Positions 11,160-22,090 of a stretch of DNA of 64,000 bases are shown piece by piece. Position numbers and translations under genes: made by a program. This DNA comes from Lamellibrachia satsuma (lineage: Eukaryota; Annelida; Polychaeta; Sabellida; Siboglinidae): NCBI GenBank assembly GCA_033239005.1, contig BSQZ01000014.1, positions 4,345,001 to 4,409,000 of the forward strand, written 5' to 3'. Every line of letters begins with the position of its first letter. Position 1 is the stretch's first letter. Under the pieces are notes generated by a model. The model saw only the letters and a list, made by a program, of their open reading frames with translations, did no database searches and was not told where the DNA came from.

Positions 11160-11745
11160 ATACATACAAACACTTGCTGGATTATGGTAATGTATAGGTA
11201 GAACATAACATACATACGATATCTTGTTGGATTATGGTAATGCATAGGTAGAACATAACATACATACAATATCTTGCTGGATTATGGTAATGTATAGGTA
11301 GAACATAACATACATACAAACACTTGCTGAGTTATGGTAATGTATAGGTAAAACATAACATTTATACAAACACTTGCTGGATTATGGTAATATATAGGTA
11401 GAACGTAACATACATACAATATCTTGCTGGATTATGGTAATACATAGGTAGAACATAACATACATACATACACTTGTTGGGTTATGGTAATATATAGGTA
11501 GAACATAACATACATACACACTTGCTGGGTTATAGTAATATATAGGTAGAATATAACATACATACACACTTGCTGGGTTATAGTAATATATAGGTAGAAC
11601 ATTACATACATATACACTTGCTGGGTTATAGTAATATATAGGTAGAACATAACATACATACAAACACTTGCTGGATTATGGTAATGTATAGGTAGAACAT
11701 AATATACATGCAAACACTTGCTGGGTTACGGTTATAGGTCGAACA
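11160..11745. repeat. 50-bp minisatellite, about 11.5 copies
   Basis: Units of 50 bases (GTAATGTATAGGTAGAACAT then AACATACATACAAACACTTG and CTGGATTATG) repeat with substitutions; several units differ by small indels. The minus-strand ORFs here (YYVLPIYY-type repeats) are products of the array. Confidence 0.95.
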
Positions 11746-12049
11746 TAACATAAGTGATTGATCTACCGAACTACCAAATTATGGTAATTTTCAAATGCTG
11801 TGTAGCAAGTTGATTGTTCGATTGACAGATCGTTTGTACTTTAAAAACACAAATGGACAACTCACGTGGATTGTTCGTGCCGTTACCCATTTTGCTAATT
11901 CCCGCTGCGGGCATACCGCACTGTGACGTGGCCATGGTAGTGTGACACCTCCTTAACTGCGAGCATATGTGTAATGATGTTTTTCGGTGTAACGCAGTTA
12001 GTGTCTACTGCCGTATTACGGAGAGGGTCGCAGCTATGTAGCAGTTGTA

Positions 12050-12400
12050 TGCTATTTATAACTCTGAGTCAACAATGTCCCCATGAGTTATGACACTGAT
12101 AGACAGTGGCGCCACGTCACGAAGCCTGATAATCGAGGGAAACACGGCAGGTTTTTCCACAGTTCTCCTACTGGTATAACCACTGTGATAACCACCATGG
12201 AAAAAACGTCGTGTCGTGTCAACCAAACCGAAACTTGATTTCGTAATAGATGGTAAGAAGTCGTAACAGGTTGAAGTAAGCAGAATGGGCAACAAAAGAT
12301 AAGAAAATGGGTTTGTGGAGATGGATTGCAACAGAAAGATGTTAAGCAAAGTTAGAACAAAGGCGGCCAAAAATTACGATATACCCACAAGTCTACAACT
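12050..12400 (-). repeat. Diverged copy of an interspersed repeat ending in ATAACCAC
   Basis: The stretch from ATAACCACTGTGATAACCAC (about 12176) through GGTTTGTGGAGATGGATTGC (12308-12330) resembles 13290-13480 and, inverted, 44400-44590. The similarity covers the same landmarks in the same order, so this is an older copy of that family. Confidence 0.5.
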
Positions 12401-13069
12401 TGAAGGTCTTACTTACTTGCCAACTTACTTGGTTGTTGGTTCGTTCCAACAATCTATGACACGATTTGTGAAGAAGTGTTTATGGATCTCTCTACGGGAG
12501 TACGTCCTCCTTAGCTTTAAGCTGTGGTCCCTCAGATTGGTACTACATTGATAAAATGTTATTCCTGTTTTAAGTCACTGACATAGGTCCGTCTCAAGTC
12601 GTCTCTGTTCCAAAGGAATGTGTGTTCTGCTGAGTTTTAACGGTTTCTTCTTAACTTTCTCTAATTATGCTATGTTCATTTGATAGAAATGGTTCCAACC
12701 TGGCGATGCACCCAGCACTAGTCGAACCATGGATTCATATAGGCTCTGTATTAACCTCTCAGACCTAGTTTCAAAACATCGTCACATTAGTCCTGTCGGT
12801 TGATTTGCCTCTGTTTTAATATATTTTATGTAGGTTCTTAGTTTTAGGTTGTCCATGTAATATATATGAATAGCTGAAGCTTTCTCTTATTTTAAGTACT
12901 GCACATTTAGTGTTATACAAGTTAAATAGCCAAGTTTTTTTTACCGTCCTGTAAATTTGTTTAGATCGCCTTGAAGAGCTTCATAACCAGCTAATGTATC
13001 TTGAGTGTAGTTTTGCATCAACAGCATACATCGGTCGTAGACTTTTTAGGAACACCCTCTGCTTACTCC

Positions 13070-13850
<781 letters not shown>

Positions 13851-13936
13851 CCCTACCCCCATCGGCTTATTTTGCTTTCTACGTATCCTATTGCACCACA
13901 ACATGGTAGGGAAGGGCGCTGCAGTTCTTGCGTGTG

Positions 13937-16900
13937 AGTTTGTCAGAGTTGTCGACGAGGGCACAGGTACCATAGATTATTTAAACTAGATGCGCAGGGG
14001 GAACTGACAGAGAAAACTCAAAGGAGTACTACTACAAATACACATCCAAAGAAATGTTCACCAATAATTTCAGACAATGAACTTAAATGTGTATGCTTAA
14101 ATGCCAGGAGCATAGTAAATAAAAAAAGTGAGTTAGACATTATGGTAGCAGATATTGATCCTCATGTAATAGGCATCACAGAATCATGGGCAAATGAAGA
14201 TATAGTAGATGCTGAGTTAGCACTGACAGGCTATGTAATGTTTAGGAAGGATAGACGAGAAAGAAGGGGAGGTGGAGTAATTTTGTATATTAAAGAATCT
14301 ATCCAAGCATATGAAATTACACTGAAAAGTGAAGCAGATAGTGTGGAAGCAATTTGGTGTAATATAGTTACCAGGAACTCAACATTAACAATAGGAGTAG
14401 TTTATTGTAGTCCTAACATAGGACAAGAGGAAGATGTAAAATTACAAAAGGCGATAAGGGAGGTGAGCAAGGGAGAATGTGTTATAATGGGTGATTTTAA
14501 CCATGGCCATATACAATGGGAATCATTAGAGAGTGCTGGAGGTGACGACCATCAGTTTCTACTTCTAACACAGGATTGTTTCCTTACTCAACATGTCTTG
14601 GAACCAACCAGAGGTGGGAATGTGTTAGATTTAATTTTGTCTTCTCAAAATGAATTAGTTGACAATGTTAAAGTACACGAACCTTTGGGTTCAAGTGACC
14701 ATAACCAAATCCATTTTAATATAAAAGTAAAAACAGGGAATACATATAAAAAACAATGGAGGAGGAATTTCAACAAAGGCAGATATAAAGTGATGAGAAC
14801 ATATCTAGCAAATATAGATTGGAATAATTTGCTGAAGAACAAGACAGCAACAGAATGCTGGACTTGTTTAAAATATGAGATTGAGGGCATTATTGAGAAA
14901 TTTATTCCATTAAGAAAACAAGGGAAAAGATCCAGGAAAAAACACCTGTCAAAAGAAGCTATTAGAAAAATTGCTCAAAAACAGATGCTGTGGAAGATCT
15001 ATAAACACACTGGAAATGTAGAAGACTACACCAACTACAAAGAGGCACTTAACCTAGCTACTACTGAAATTAGAAAATCTAAAAGAACCTTTGAACAAAA
15101 ATTGGCAGGTAATATAAAAAATGACAGCAAGAGTTTCTATGCTTATGTAAGGAGTAAACAGAAAGTTCGAGATAAGGTCGGACCACTGGAAAGCAACAGT
15201 GAAAATATAATTTCAGATGGGTTCCAAATGGCAGAGGTCCTGAATGAGTATTTCAGCTCAGTTTTTACCACAGAAGATATCAGCTCACTTCCAGTTCCAT
15301 TGACTAAATTTGAGGGCAATACATCAGAATATTTAGGGCAGTTATTTGTAACTCCTGAAATGATAGCAAAGAAAATTAAGATGATGAAAGATAATAAATC
15401 ACCTGGAGTTGATGGGATACCACCAAAACTGCTAAAGGAAATTGTTGATCAAATTAGTACACCACTTGCAAGCTTATTTAACTTGTCACTAGAAGAAGGA
15501 ATAGTTCCCTCAGAATGGAAAGAAGCAAACATTACGCCGCTGTTTAAGAAGGGATCGAGGAAGAAGCCAGAAAATTACAGACCAGTGAGTTTAACATCAG
15601 TTGTATGTAAATTACTTGAAACATTAATTAGAGACCACATGGTGGAATTTCTCATAAAACATAAATTAATAAATACATCTCAACATGGATTCCTAAAAGC
15701 AAGGTCATGTCTAACGAATCTCTTATGTTTTTTAGAAGAAATTACAAAGTGGGTAGATCACGGGTCACCAGTGGATGTTGTCTACTTAGATTTTCAGAAA
15801 GCTTTCGATAAAGTGCCACATCAAAGATTGTTACTTAAACTAAAAGCCCATGGTATAGGCAATGATGTAATCAACTGGATAGAAAAGTGGCTTACACACA
15901 GAAGACAAAGAGTAATAGTAGATGGTAAGATTTCAAACTGGAAATCTGTTTTGAGTGGGGTACCACAGGGATCAGTGTTAGGCCCTATACTGTTTTTAAT
16001 ATATATAAATGATTTGGAGGATGACATATCTAGCATAGTACTCAAATTTGCAGATGACACAAAAGTATTCAGAAAGGTTACTAATGATACAGGTAAACAA
16101 AGTTTACAGGATGATCTAGATAAATTAGTTAAATGGTCAGAAAAATGGCAAATGTTATTCAATTTTGGGAAGTGTAAATGTATACACATAGGACATGGAA
16201 ATATGGATGAGGAATATAAAATGGGGGATGCTGTACTAGGTAGAACCACACAAGAAAAGGATTTAGGAGTAATATTTAATGCTGACATGAAAGTTTCAGA
16301 GCAATGTGGGATTGCTGCTTCGAATGGAAATCAAATTCTAGGCCTAATTAGGAGAACTATCACGTATAAGGAAAAACATCTAATTGTACCCCTGTACAAA
16401 GCAATAGTTAGACCACATTTGGAATATTGTATTCAAGCATGGAGGCCATATCGTAAAAAAGACATAGATAAGCTAGAAAGAATACAACGAAGAGCAACTA
16501 AGATGATTCCAGAATTAAGAGACCTTAGTTACGAAAGTCGCTTATTACAATGTGGTTTGACAACACTAGAGACCAGGAGACTAAGAGGAGACCAAATAGA
16601 AGTGTTTAAAATAGTGAACGGTTATGAGGATGTTGATAGGAATATGTTCTTCAAACTTAAAGAAGGCAGTACAACCAGAGGACACAAAGCAGCATTAGTT
16701 AAGGAACAGTGTAGGTTGGACATGAGAAAGTACTCTTTCTCACAGAGGGTGATAAATGAATGGAACAAACTGCCAAATGATTGTGTTAATGCTAGTAGTG
16801 TGAATATGTTTAAAAATAGAATTGACAGATATCTGATAAGGGCGGGCTACACATAGATGAGAAAATTGTTGGACTCTCGATAAGCCAATGGCTTCCTTGT

Positions 16901-16964
16901 CCACTTGCCATCTGGAACTTGTTGTTCGAGATGGCAATCTTGTTAAATCTTGTTAAATCTTAAA
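13937..16964 (+). mobile_element. CR1/Jockey-group LINE with intact ORF2 and 10-bp tail
   Basis: The element contains an open endonuclease-RT frame (open from about 13937, first ATG 14142, stop 16854-16856), a 3' UTR with TCTCGATAAGCCAATGGCTT, and a tail of tandem AATCTTGTTA units (16935-16964). No ORF1 is seen, so the copy is 5' truncated or ORF1 lies in another frame upstream and was not recognised. Broken copies of the same family occur at 1550, 2262, 18548, 26625, 52556 and 55452. This is the only copy here without visible disabling changes. Confidence 0.85.
14142..16856 (+). CDS. LINE ORF2: AP endonuclease plus reverse transcriptase
   Basis: The ORF encodes 904 residues from the first ATG. 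The frame is open about 200 bases further upstream and the endonuclease start ([19 protein letters not shown]) lies before the ATG, so the true start is upstream or non-ATG. Endonuclease motifs are GDFNHG (about residue 117) and SSDHNQ (about 184). RT motifs follow: KDNKSPGVDGIPPKLLKE, NYRPVSLTSVVCKLLE, VYLDFQKAFDKVP (motif A Asp about 550), SGVPQGSVLGPILFLIYIND (about 605-624) and FADDTKVF (motif C Asp pair 638-639). A C-terminal region with LEYCIQAWRPYRKKDIDKLE and ETRRLRGDQIEVFK is typical of CR1/Jockey-group elements. It makes cDNA by target-primed reverse transcription. All catalytic residues I can check are present, so the protein could be functional. Clade assignment within the group is inference. 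Confidence 0.92.
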   Translation: MVADIDPHVIGITESWANEDIVDAELALTGYVMFRKDRRERRGGGVILYIKESIQAYEITLKSEADSVEAIWCNIVTRNSTLTIGVVYCSPNIGQEEDVKLQKAIREVSKGECVIMGDFNHGHIQWESLESAGGDDHQFLLLTQDCFLTQHVLEPTRGGNVLDLILSSQNELVDNVKVHEPLGSSDHNQIHFNIKVKTGNTYKKQWRRNFNKGRYKVMRTYLANIDWNNLLKNKTATECWTCLKYEIEGIIEKFIPLRKQGKRSRKKHLSKEAIRKIAQKQMLWKIYKHTGNVEDYTNYKEALNLATTEIRKSKRTFEQKLAGNIKNDSKSFYAYVRSKQKVRDKVGPLESNSENIISDGFQMAEVLNEYFSSVFTTEDISSLPVPLTKFEGNTSEYLGQLFVTPEMIAKKIKMMKDNKSPGVDGIPPKLLKEIVDQISTPLASLFNLSLEEGIVPSEWKEANITPLFKKGSRKKPENYRPVSLTSVVCKLLETLIRDHMVEFLIKHKLINTSQHGFLKARSCLTNLLCFLEEITKWVDHGSPVDVVYLDFQKAFDKVPHQRLLLKLKAHGIGNDVINWIEKWLTHRRQRVIVDGKISNWKSVLSGVPQGSVLGPILFLIYINDLEDDISSIVLKFADDTKVFRKVTNDTGKQSLQDDLDKLVKWSEKWQMLFNFGKCKCIHIGHGNMDEEYKMGDAVLGRTTQEKDLGVIFNADMKVSEQCGIAASNGNQILGLIRRTITYKEKHLIVPLYKAIVRPHLEYCIQAWRPYRKKDIDKLERIQRRATKMIPELRDLSYESRLLQCGLTTLETRRLRGDQIEVFKIVNGYEDVDRNMFFKLKEGSTTRGHKAALVKEQCRLDMRKYSFSQRVINEWNKLPNDCVNASSVNMFKNRIDRYLIRAGYT

Positions 16965-16989
16965 TCATTGTAGACTAATCGGTTACTAA

Positions 16990-17180
16990 GTTTGCCTCTT
17001 GGTCTCCCCATTGGCTCCCTTGGCTTTCCTTTGGCGTCCCCATCTCCCTGGCTTCCCTCTTCGCCTCCCCATGACCTCGCCCTGTCCCTTGACCTCCTCT
17101 TGCCCCCTGGCCGCCCATTGACCTTCTCTTGCCACCCCTTTGACCCCTTGACCCCCTTGGCCTCCCCTTGCCCCGCACGA
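16990..17180. repeat. Pyrimidine-rich degenerate repeat after the LINE
   Basis: Imperfect repeats of the CCCTTGACCTCC / TTGGCTTCCC kind fill about 190 bases directly after the LINE tail. ORFs on either strand are low-complexity translations. Confidence 0.6.
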
Positions 17181-17244
17181 ATCTATTGTTCTATTACTGC
17201 CCTTACAAGTAGTAGACATGTATTCGTGGAGGATATTTGTTGCA

Positions 17245-18240
17245 TTCGTTGATAACTAGCTACACATTCATGTATGAATATTGTCAACGGGAATGATGTC
17301 ATGGGATATGATGAATATTGGGTCGTAATATTATCAATGGGAATGGAATGATGTCATGATATTGATTCCAGTTCACAACACTCATTTCGTATGAAAGACT
17401 CCCATATGCCAATCGCCTCGATGACATAAAAGAATGGTAGACGAGGTACCGTATGGCTTCAGATTCGTGCAATAAACACATCAGTTACTTATGTATCCTT
17501 ATGTATCACGATGTATCCAGTCATTAGGACCAATGCGTGTTACACGTCACTCCTGCCAGACCTTTTCATTCTAACACCAACTCAACTTTTTGGGAAGCAT
17601 TCAGCCACGTTACAAACACTGCATGAAGACTATTAATTCACACACAGTCACCAAAGTCTTATTACCGGGCACTCATTTATACAGATAAATAAACTAATAT
17701 AACGTAGATTCAAACCCCGATGTTCTCGATTGAGAGTCTACAGCGCCCCCTGGTGCTAAACGTTGCCGCTCGTTTCTGTCACTGGGTCGTTATTTTTCAC
17801 AACCGAGTCAGTACTTGACCGGCACAGTGCAACCATAGTATTTGTGGCAAGAATAATCTCCAGCGTACATAAGCACGACGCGTTACTGATATGATCGCAA
17901 TGAGACATGTGAGTCATTAGTGTTTGGTCGCAGGATGAGTGCCCGCTTGAAGTATTACAATGTGAGTACCACAATGTTGTAAATACAAAGTCAACAAACC
18001 ACAACTGAATAACACATGTGAATGATCTTGTGTTAGCCATTTTGTCAAGCCACCGAGCACGGTTGTCTTAGCGTGAAACTTTCTGGACTGGGTGTACCTG
18101 TCCTAATGGTGTATATATATATATATGTGTCACACAGTCAGTGGATTCAGTACTTACAGACGTGATGGAGGGGGTGTTGACACTGTACAAGGTGTTGTGT
18201 TGTGCAATACCACCTAAACAGGTCATTGGTAGGATTGCAT
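17245..18240 (-). repeat. Interspersed repeat module, inverted relative to 39.0-39.8 and 41.8-42.7 kb
   Basis: Read on the minus strand this shares landmarks in order with 41815-42670 and 39010-39790: CACAACACAACACCTTGTAC, GACTCACGTGTCTCATTGCG, ATATCAGTAACGCGT, the GGGGGCGCTGTA tRNA-like head, TTCATACGAAATGAGTG and GTGTAGCTAGTTATCAACGA. A minus-strand ORF at 17756-18040 is part of the module and has no recognised domain. Confidence 0.65.
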
Positions 18241-18500
18241 TTTAAAGGACTGCTTTCGTTTTAACGATTAGTGTCATTAAGCATATGTGGTTTTCGTTTC
18301 AGTTTCTTTGTGTCTGACTGCAGTGTCGTGTGTGATGCAACAATGCACGTGTAAACCCGGCCAGGACACGCTTAAATTTGATTCAGCCAGACATCAGTGA
18401 CACTGTTTTTGAAACAACGCAAAGAATGTGACAGTCACGCGTCAAGTACTGAGCACGTCGTCTACGCTGGCGGTTTCCGTGGGGGGTTGCATTTTACGGG
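18060..18500 (-). repeat. Interspersed repeat, inverted copy of 35640-36070
   Basis: Shared landmarks in reverse order include TGCATCACATACGACAC-like, AATGTCACTGA-like, TTAACCGTTAAAACGA-like and ACACAACACCTTGTAC-like blocks. A short TA array follows at 18506-18522. The segment overlaps the end of the previous module, so the two may be parts of one larger element. Confidence 0.5.
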
Positions 18501-18547
18501 GTTATATATATATATATATACGCTATGCGCTAGAACAAAATGCAGAG

Positions 18548-18765
18548 GAGAGAAACTAAATTGAACTCTGACGTAAGACTACTAAATGAATGTGGTTTTG
18601 GCAACAGAAAAGGAGACTTTGGGAAGTTCAAATTGAAGTTTGTAAGATATTAAATGGTTTTGAAGATGTTGATATAAGTATTTGTTCTGACTGAAGGAAG
18701 ACAGAAGAACTAGAGAACAGGAAGTAATGTTAGTGAATGAACGGTGTAAACTCTTAGGGTTACAT
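18548..18765 (+). mobile_element. LINE ORF2 3' fragment (CR1/Jockey-type)
   Basis: Blocks AAATTGAAGTTTGTAAGATA and GGTTTTGAAGATGTTGATAT, followed by AGAAGAACTAGAGAACAGGA, match the GDQIEVFKIVNGYEDVDRNM and TTRGHKA region of the intact LINE. Frameshifts break the reading frame. Confidence 0.7.
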
Positions 18766-19112
18766 CATTAATCATTCTCCTATACACAAGAGCGAAAAGC
18801 CAGTTCACTGCAGTGAAGCGGGTATGGACCACTGGCCGGCATTTCATTGCACGGCAGATACAGTTTCATCCACTGCATGACATGTAGGGTAGTACTGTTT
18901 ATAGTGTGAACATAGCATGTTACAAACAGTTGTCTAACATATGTGAGTAAGTAAGTTAATTTATTTCCTCCTCACCATCATCATGTACAATAGGGGGTTT
19001 CATGTATACCGACACGTGACGTCACATTCGCACATGTGCAGTATGCTGGCTGGCAAAAGCCGCAAACCAACCGAGCTTTCTCTAACAAATGCCTTGCTAT
19101 GCTCGAGCACAC

Positions 19113-19203
19113 ATGAATGACTACTGGGCTAAATACGGCAATGTTTTAGATCCCAGTGCGAAGGAATATTACAATAAGAAACTAGAGCACGGTGGCGGCT
19201 TTA
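19113..19203 (+). CDS. Candidate short first exon, unknown protein
   Basis: An ATG at 19113 opens MNDYWAKYGNVLDPSAKEYY and NKKLEHGGGF up to a perfect donor A|GTAAGT at 19204 (phase 1). Composition is protein-like and the donor is strong, but no homology is recognised and no partner exon was identified. It could be a host exon, a transposon exon or chance. Confidence 0.25.
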
Positions 19204-19209
19204 GTAAGT

Positions 19210-22020
19210 TACCAGATATGTATTTTGTTTAAAACGGCTGGTAGAACGACCCAGCCTCTGACCCGATTAAACGTTCGGCATTATGCGATCAACAAGCCAG
19301 ATATGTTCAGCTGAGTGTCGGTGAAAGCTTATAAATCACTCACTAACACAGTTGTATGATAACTACTAAACTTTGTTTCATAACAATGAACGGTTTAACG
19401 ATTTTGTTAGCCAGAACACAGCGTTCATGTGTTACCCACGAATGGGGTCAATGACAGCGGCAGCGGTAGAGCCAGTGTCGCGGACGTGGCCTAGGGCAAG
19501 GCTAGGCCGGCTTTGCAGGCCGGCTACTGTTACAGGGTTCAGCGATTACAAACATTTCATTTCTCGGCGTTCATTCTGCTTTAATTTTATATAACATCTC
19601 CCAACATACATGAATATAATATATCCAAAAGATAAGAGAAACGCACCTGATTTTTTTACCAGCCACCTCCGCCAGACGATTACCGGGTGTTGTTTCGTTT
19701 CCCGAAAATCAACAGTCGTTATCTTTCCTAAAGAATACGCAGACAACCAAGTTTAATTTTGCATCAAACTTTTGAGCAATGTAGATGTGCTGTCAGCGCT
19801 TGACGGAATGTAGGTTCCATTGTGTGCACGTACTCGTCGACGCGATCGCCTTCCAACGCACAGAGCATACGACAAGATAACTAATTATCTGTGTCACCTG
19901 TGATCGTCCAAGGAAAACGGCGAGGAAGAAGGAGGGGCTGTAGGTAAGATGATACCATATAATTGTCTTCATGTTATAATCATAGGGCTTCATTGCTTTT
20001 GGATGACTACCGGATTTGTGCCAGAACTTAGGACCAACTGTAGTGCACCCCACAACAACACAGAACACAACCATGATTTCGAAGGTGTTTGTCAAAGCGC
20101 AACAAATGCAAAAGATAAGAGAAACGCAACAAATGCAAAAGATAAGAGAAACGCAAACAGCAAAGTACACTGAGACAATGGAAGCATCTGGTCGTCTTGC
20201 CAGCCAGTGCCGCCAGGCGATCACGTTATTAGGCGCGTGACGTCACCGTGAAAGCTCCTATATCTGCGTTAGTAAACGCGTGTTATATGTGACTTGTATT
20301 TCTTGAGAGTTCAGTACCAAGTGGTGTAAATTGCTGTGATATTGACATATATAACGGGAAAAGAAACTTGTAAACGGTGTGTTTCTATCATATTTGTTAA
20401 TGTATCTGGATGCTATTTAATAGAAGAGGACTGTGTCTGGCACAACTTTTAGTAAATTCTTAAATTGGTTCCATTTATAGGTATGTACTCGTTACCACGG
20501 GTACTGTCATTAGTGTGCTATCATTTGGACGTAATGGTAGTTGTTCTAAAGTTTCGAGTCGAGTATCGTGTTTACACCGCATTCTGAATGACAAGGGCGA
20601 TATTAGTTTTGCTATGTGCTCATAAAACCAGACTTGGACGGTCAGTGTGTTACATATAGTTTATAATATACATAACATCATTTAAATAACTATTGACATT
20701 GCATCCTAAGCCGACAGTGAAAGCGGCGAAAACAGTGGATATTTCAAACAGTAAAAATAGAGTACACAAAAACCGAAGGAAAAACCCACAACACCCGCCG
20801 TGTCAGCCCAGCCGGGCAGCCTCAGCATCAACCCAGCCACGGGAACTTGGGGCTGTGGTCTTCGCCGGAACATGCTTGTCTGAGTCGAACGTAACAGTGA
20901 CATTGTACGTGGCTAAAAAAAGATTACATTATATAAAGTGACTTTGCACACAAAAAAGCGACGATGCTTTGTATCTTTAATACTATAATAATATAAAAAT
21001 ATAATGAAGGTCGTGTTTTTGGTCGTCGCATATCTAATTTTATGATTAAGTTAAATTAAATTACCCATTATTGTCACATTGTTATCATACTCCGTACAGT
21101 GACTAATATTTAGTGTCTAGTTCCCCATCGTTGGCATTACACGCAGCTATAAAAGTGTCATTGTTGTTGCCAGTAAATCTGTGTCATTAGGCCATATAGA
21201 ATCGTAATATTACATAACCCTACAGGGTGATATCGACGAAATACACTTATGTCCCCCGCTGTCTCACATCACCCAGGTTTTACCCCCATTAACCAGTCGA
21301 GGTGTTTAATCACCACCCCGGTGAATCCACATGCACTAACAGAAAGTTTTCCCCAGTGTCTGCCGTGAACACGGGGACGGATCACAATTTTACTTCCGGG
21401 ACCATGGCATGCGTGTGATTTTGAGACGGTCCCCAATTTTTAATTGTTTTGTTGCCTGTAAAGTTATTTTCGAACAGGGATATGACTATATTTGAGGACT
21501 ACGCCACTTATGTTGTGCCCAGATAAACATTTCTAGTGTATGGCTGTCAACTTATGCGTGTGCCAATGACTGTAGGATCCCATGCGCATGAATACACGGC
21601 TGTAATTGTTTTGGACATCATTTGATGGAAGCATCCTGTATCTGGAGAACAATTACACTTTTTTATACAAATGCTTTTCTATTCCATCAGCGGATCCAGG
21701 GGGTCTTAGGGGTCTTAAGACCCCTCCTAGGCCATGAAGCGGCGTCTTAGACCCCCTGCCTCCGTGGCAAATATTAATGTAAAGGAACACGAAGGGGAGA
21801 CCGGGACTAATCCGCCCCGGGGCAAGTCCGCCATCCGGCTTTTATTCCGTGCCGTTGCAGAATTTAGTAATTTCGGTAACACGATTAAGTCATATGACCA
21901 CCAAACTACATACAGCGCAGTGTTCTAATTCTTGGCCGTCCTCGAAACAAAATCTTCTTAAAAATAATGGCTCTTAACGCCTATTTTTGTGAAAGAAACT
22001 TGCTTGCTAGTTTGCAACTT
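19210..22020. other. Repeat-rich non-coding stretch, possible THAP-like scrap
   Basis: Blocks at 19620-19750 and 20090-20235 resemble each other (CAAAAGATAAGAGAAACGCA; CCGCCAGACGATTACC versus CCGCCAGGCGATCACG). On the minus strand a frame starting at 20075 reads MVVFCVVVGCT, reminiscent of the C-terminal-anchored start of THAP zinc fingers, but the rest does not fit. No gene is supported. Confidence 0.3.
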
Positions 22021-22024
22021 TGGT

Positions 22025-22090
22025 TGAATGCACTTGTTGTAAGTCGCTCTGAATTAGAGCGTCTGCTAAATGAATAAATTATAAAATGCG
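22025..22090 (+). mobile_element. L2-clade LINE/SINE 3' tail with stem-loop
   Basis: TTGTAAGTCGCTCTGAATTA continues GAGCGTCTGCTAAATGAATA. This matches the conserved 3' tail of L2-type LINEs and the SINEs that use them (UnaL2/ZfL2 type), where a GCTCT...AGAGC hairpin is recognised by the RT. The stem GCTCT/AGAGC is intact. The upstream body was not recognised. Confidence 0.6.

Noticed and set aside
15821..16288. Minus-strand 155-residue ORF
   Set aside because: It is the antisense shadow of the LINE reverse transcriptase.
19960..20075. THAP zinc finger on the minus strand (MVVFCVVVGCT)
   Set aside because: Only the first Cys pair fits; the downstream spacing, His and Trp/Pro marks of THAP domains are missing.
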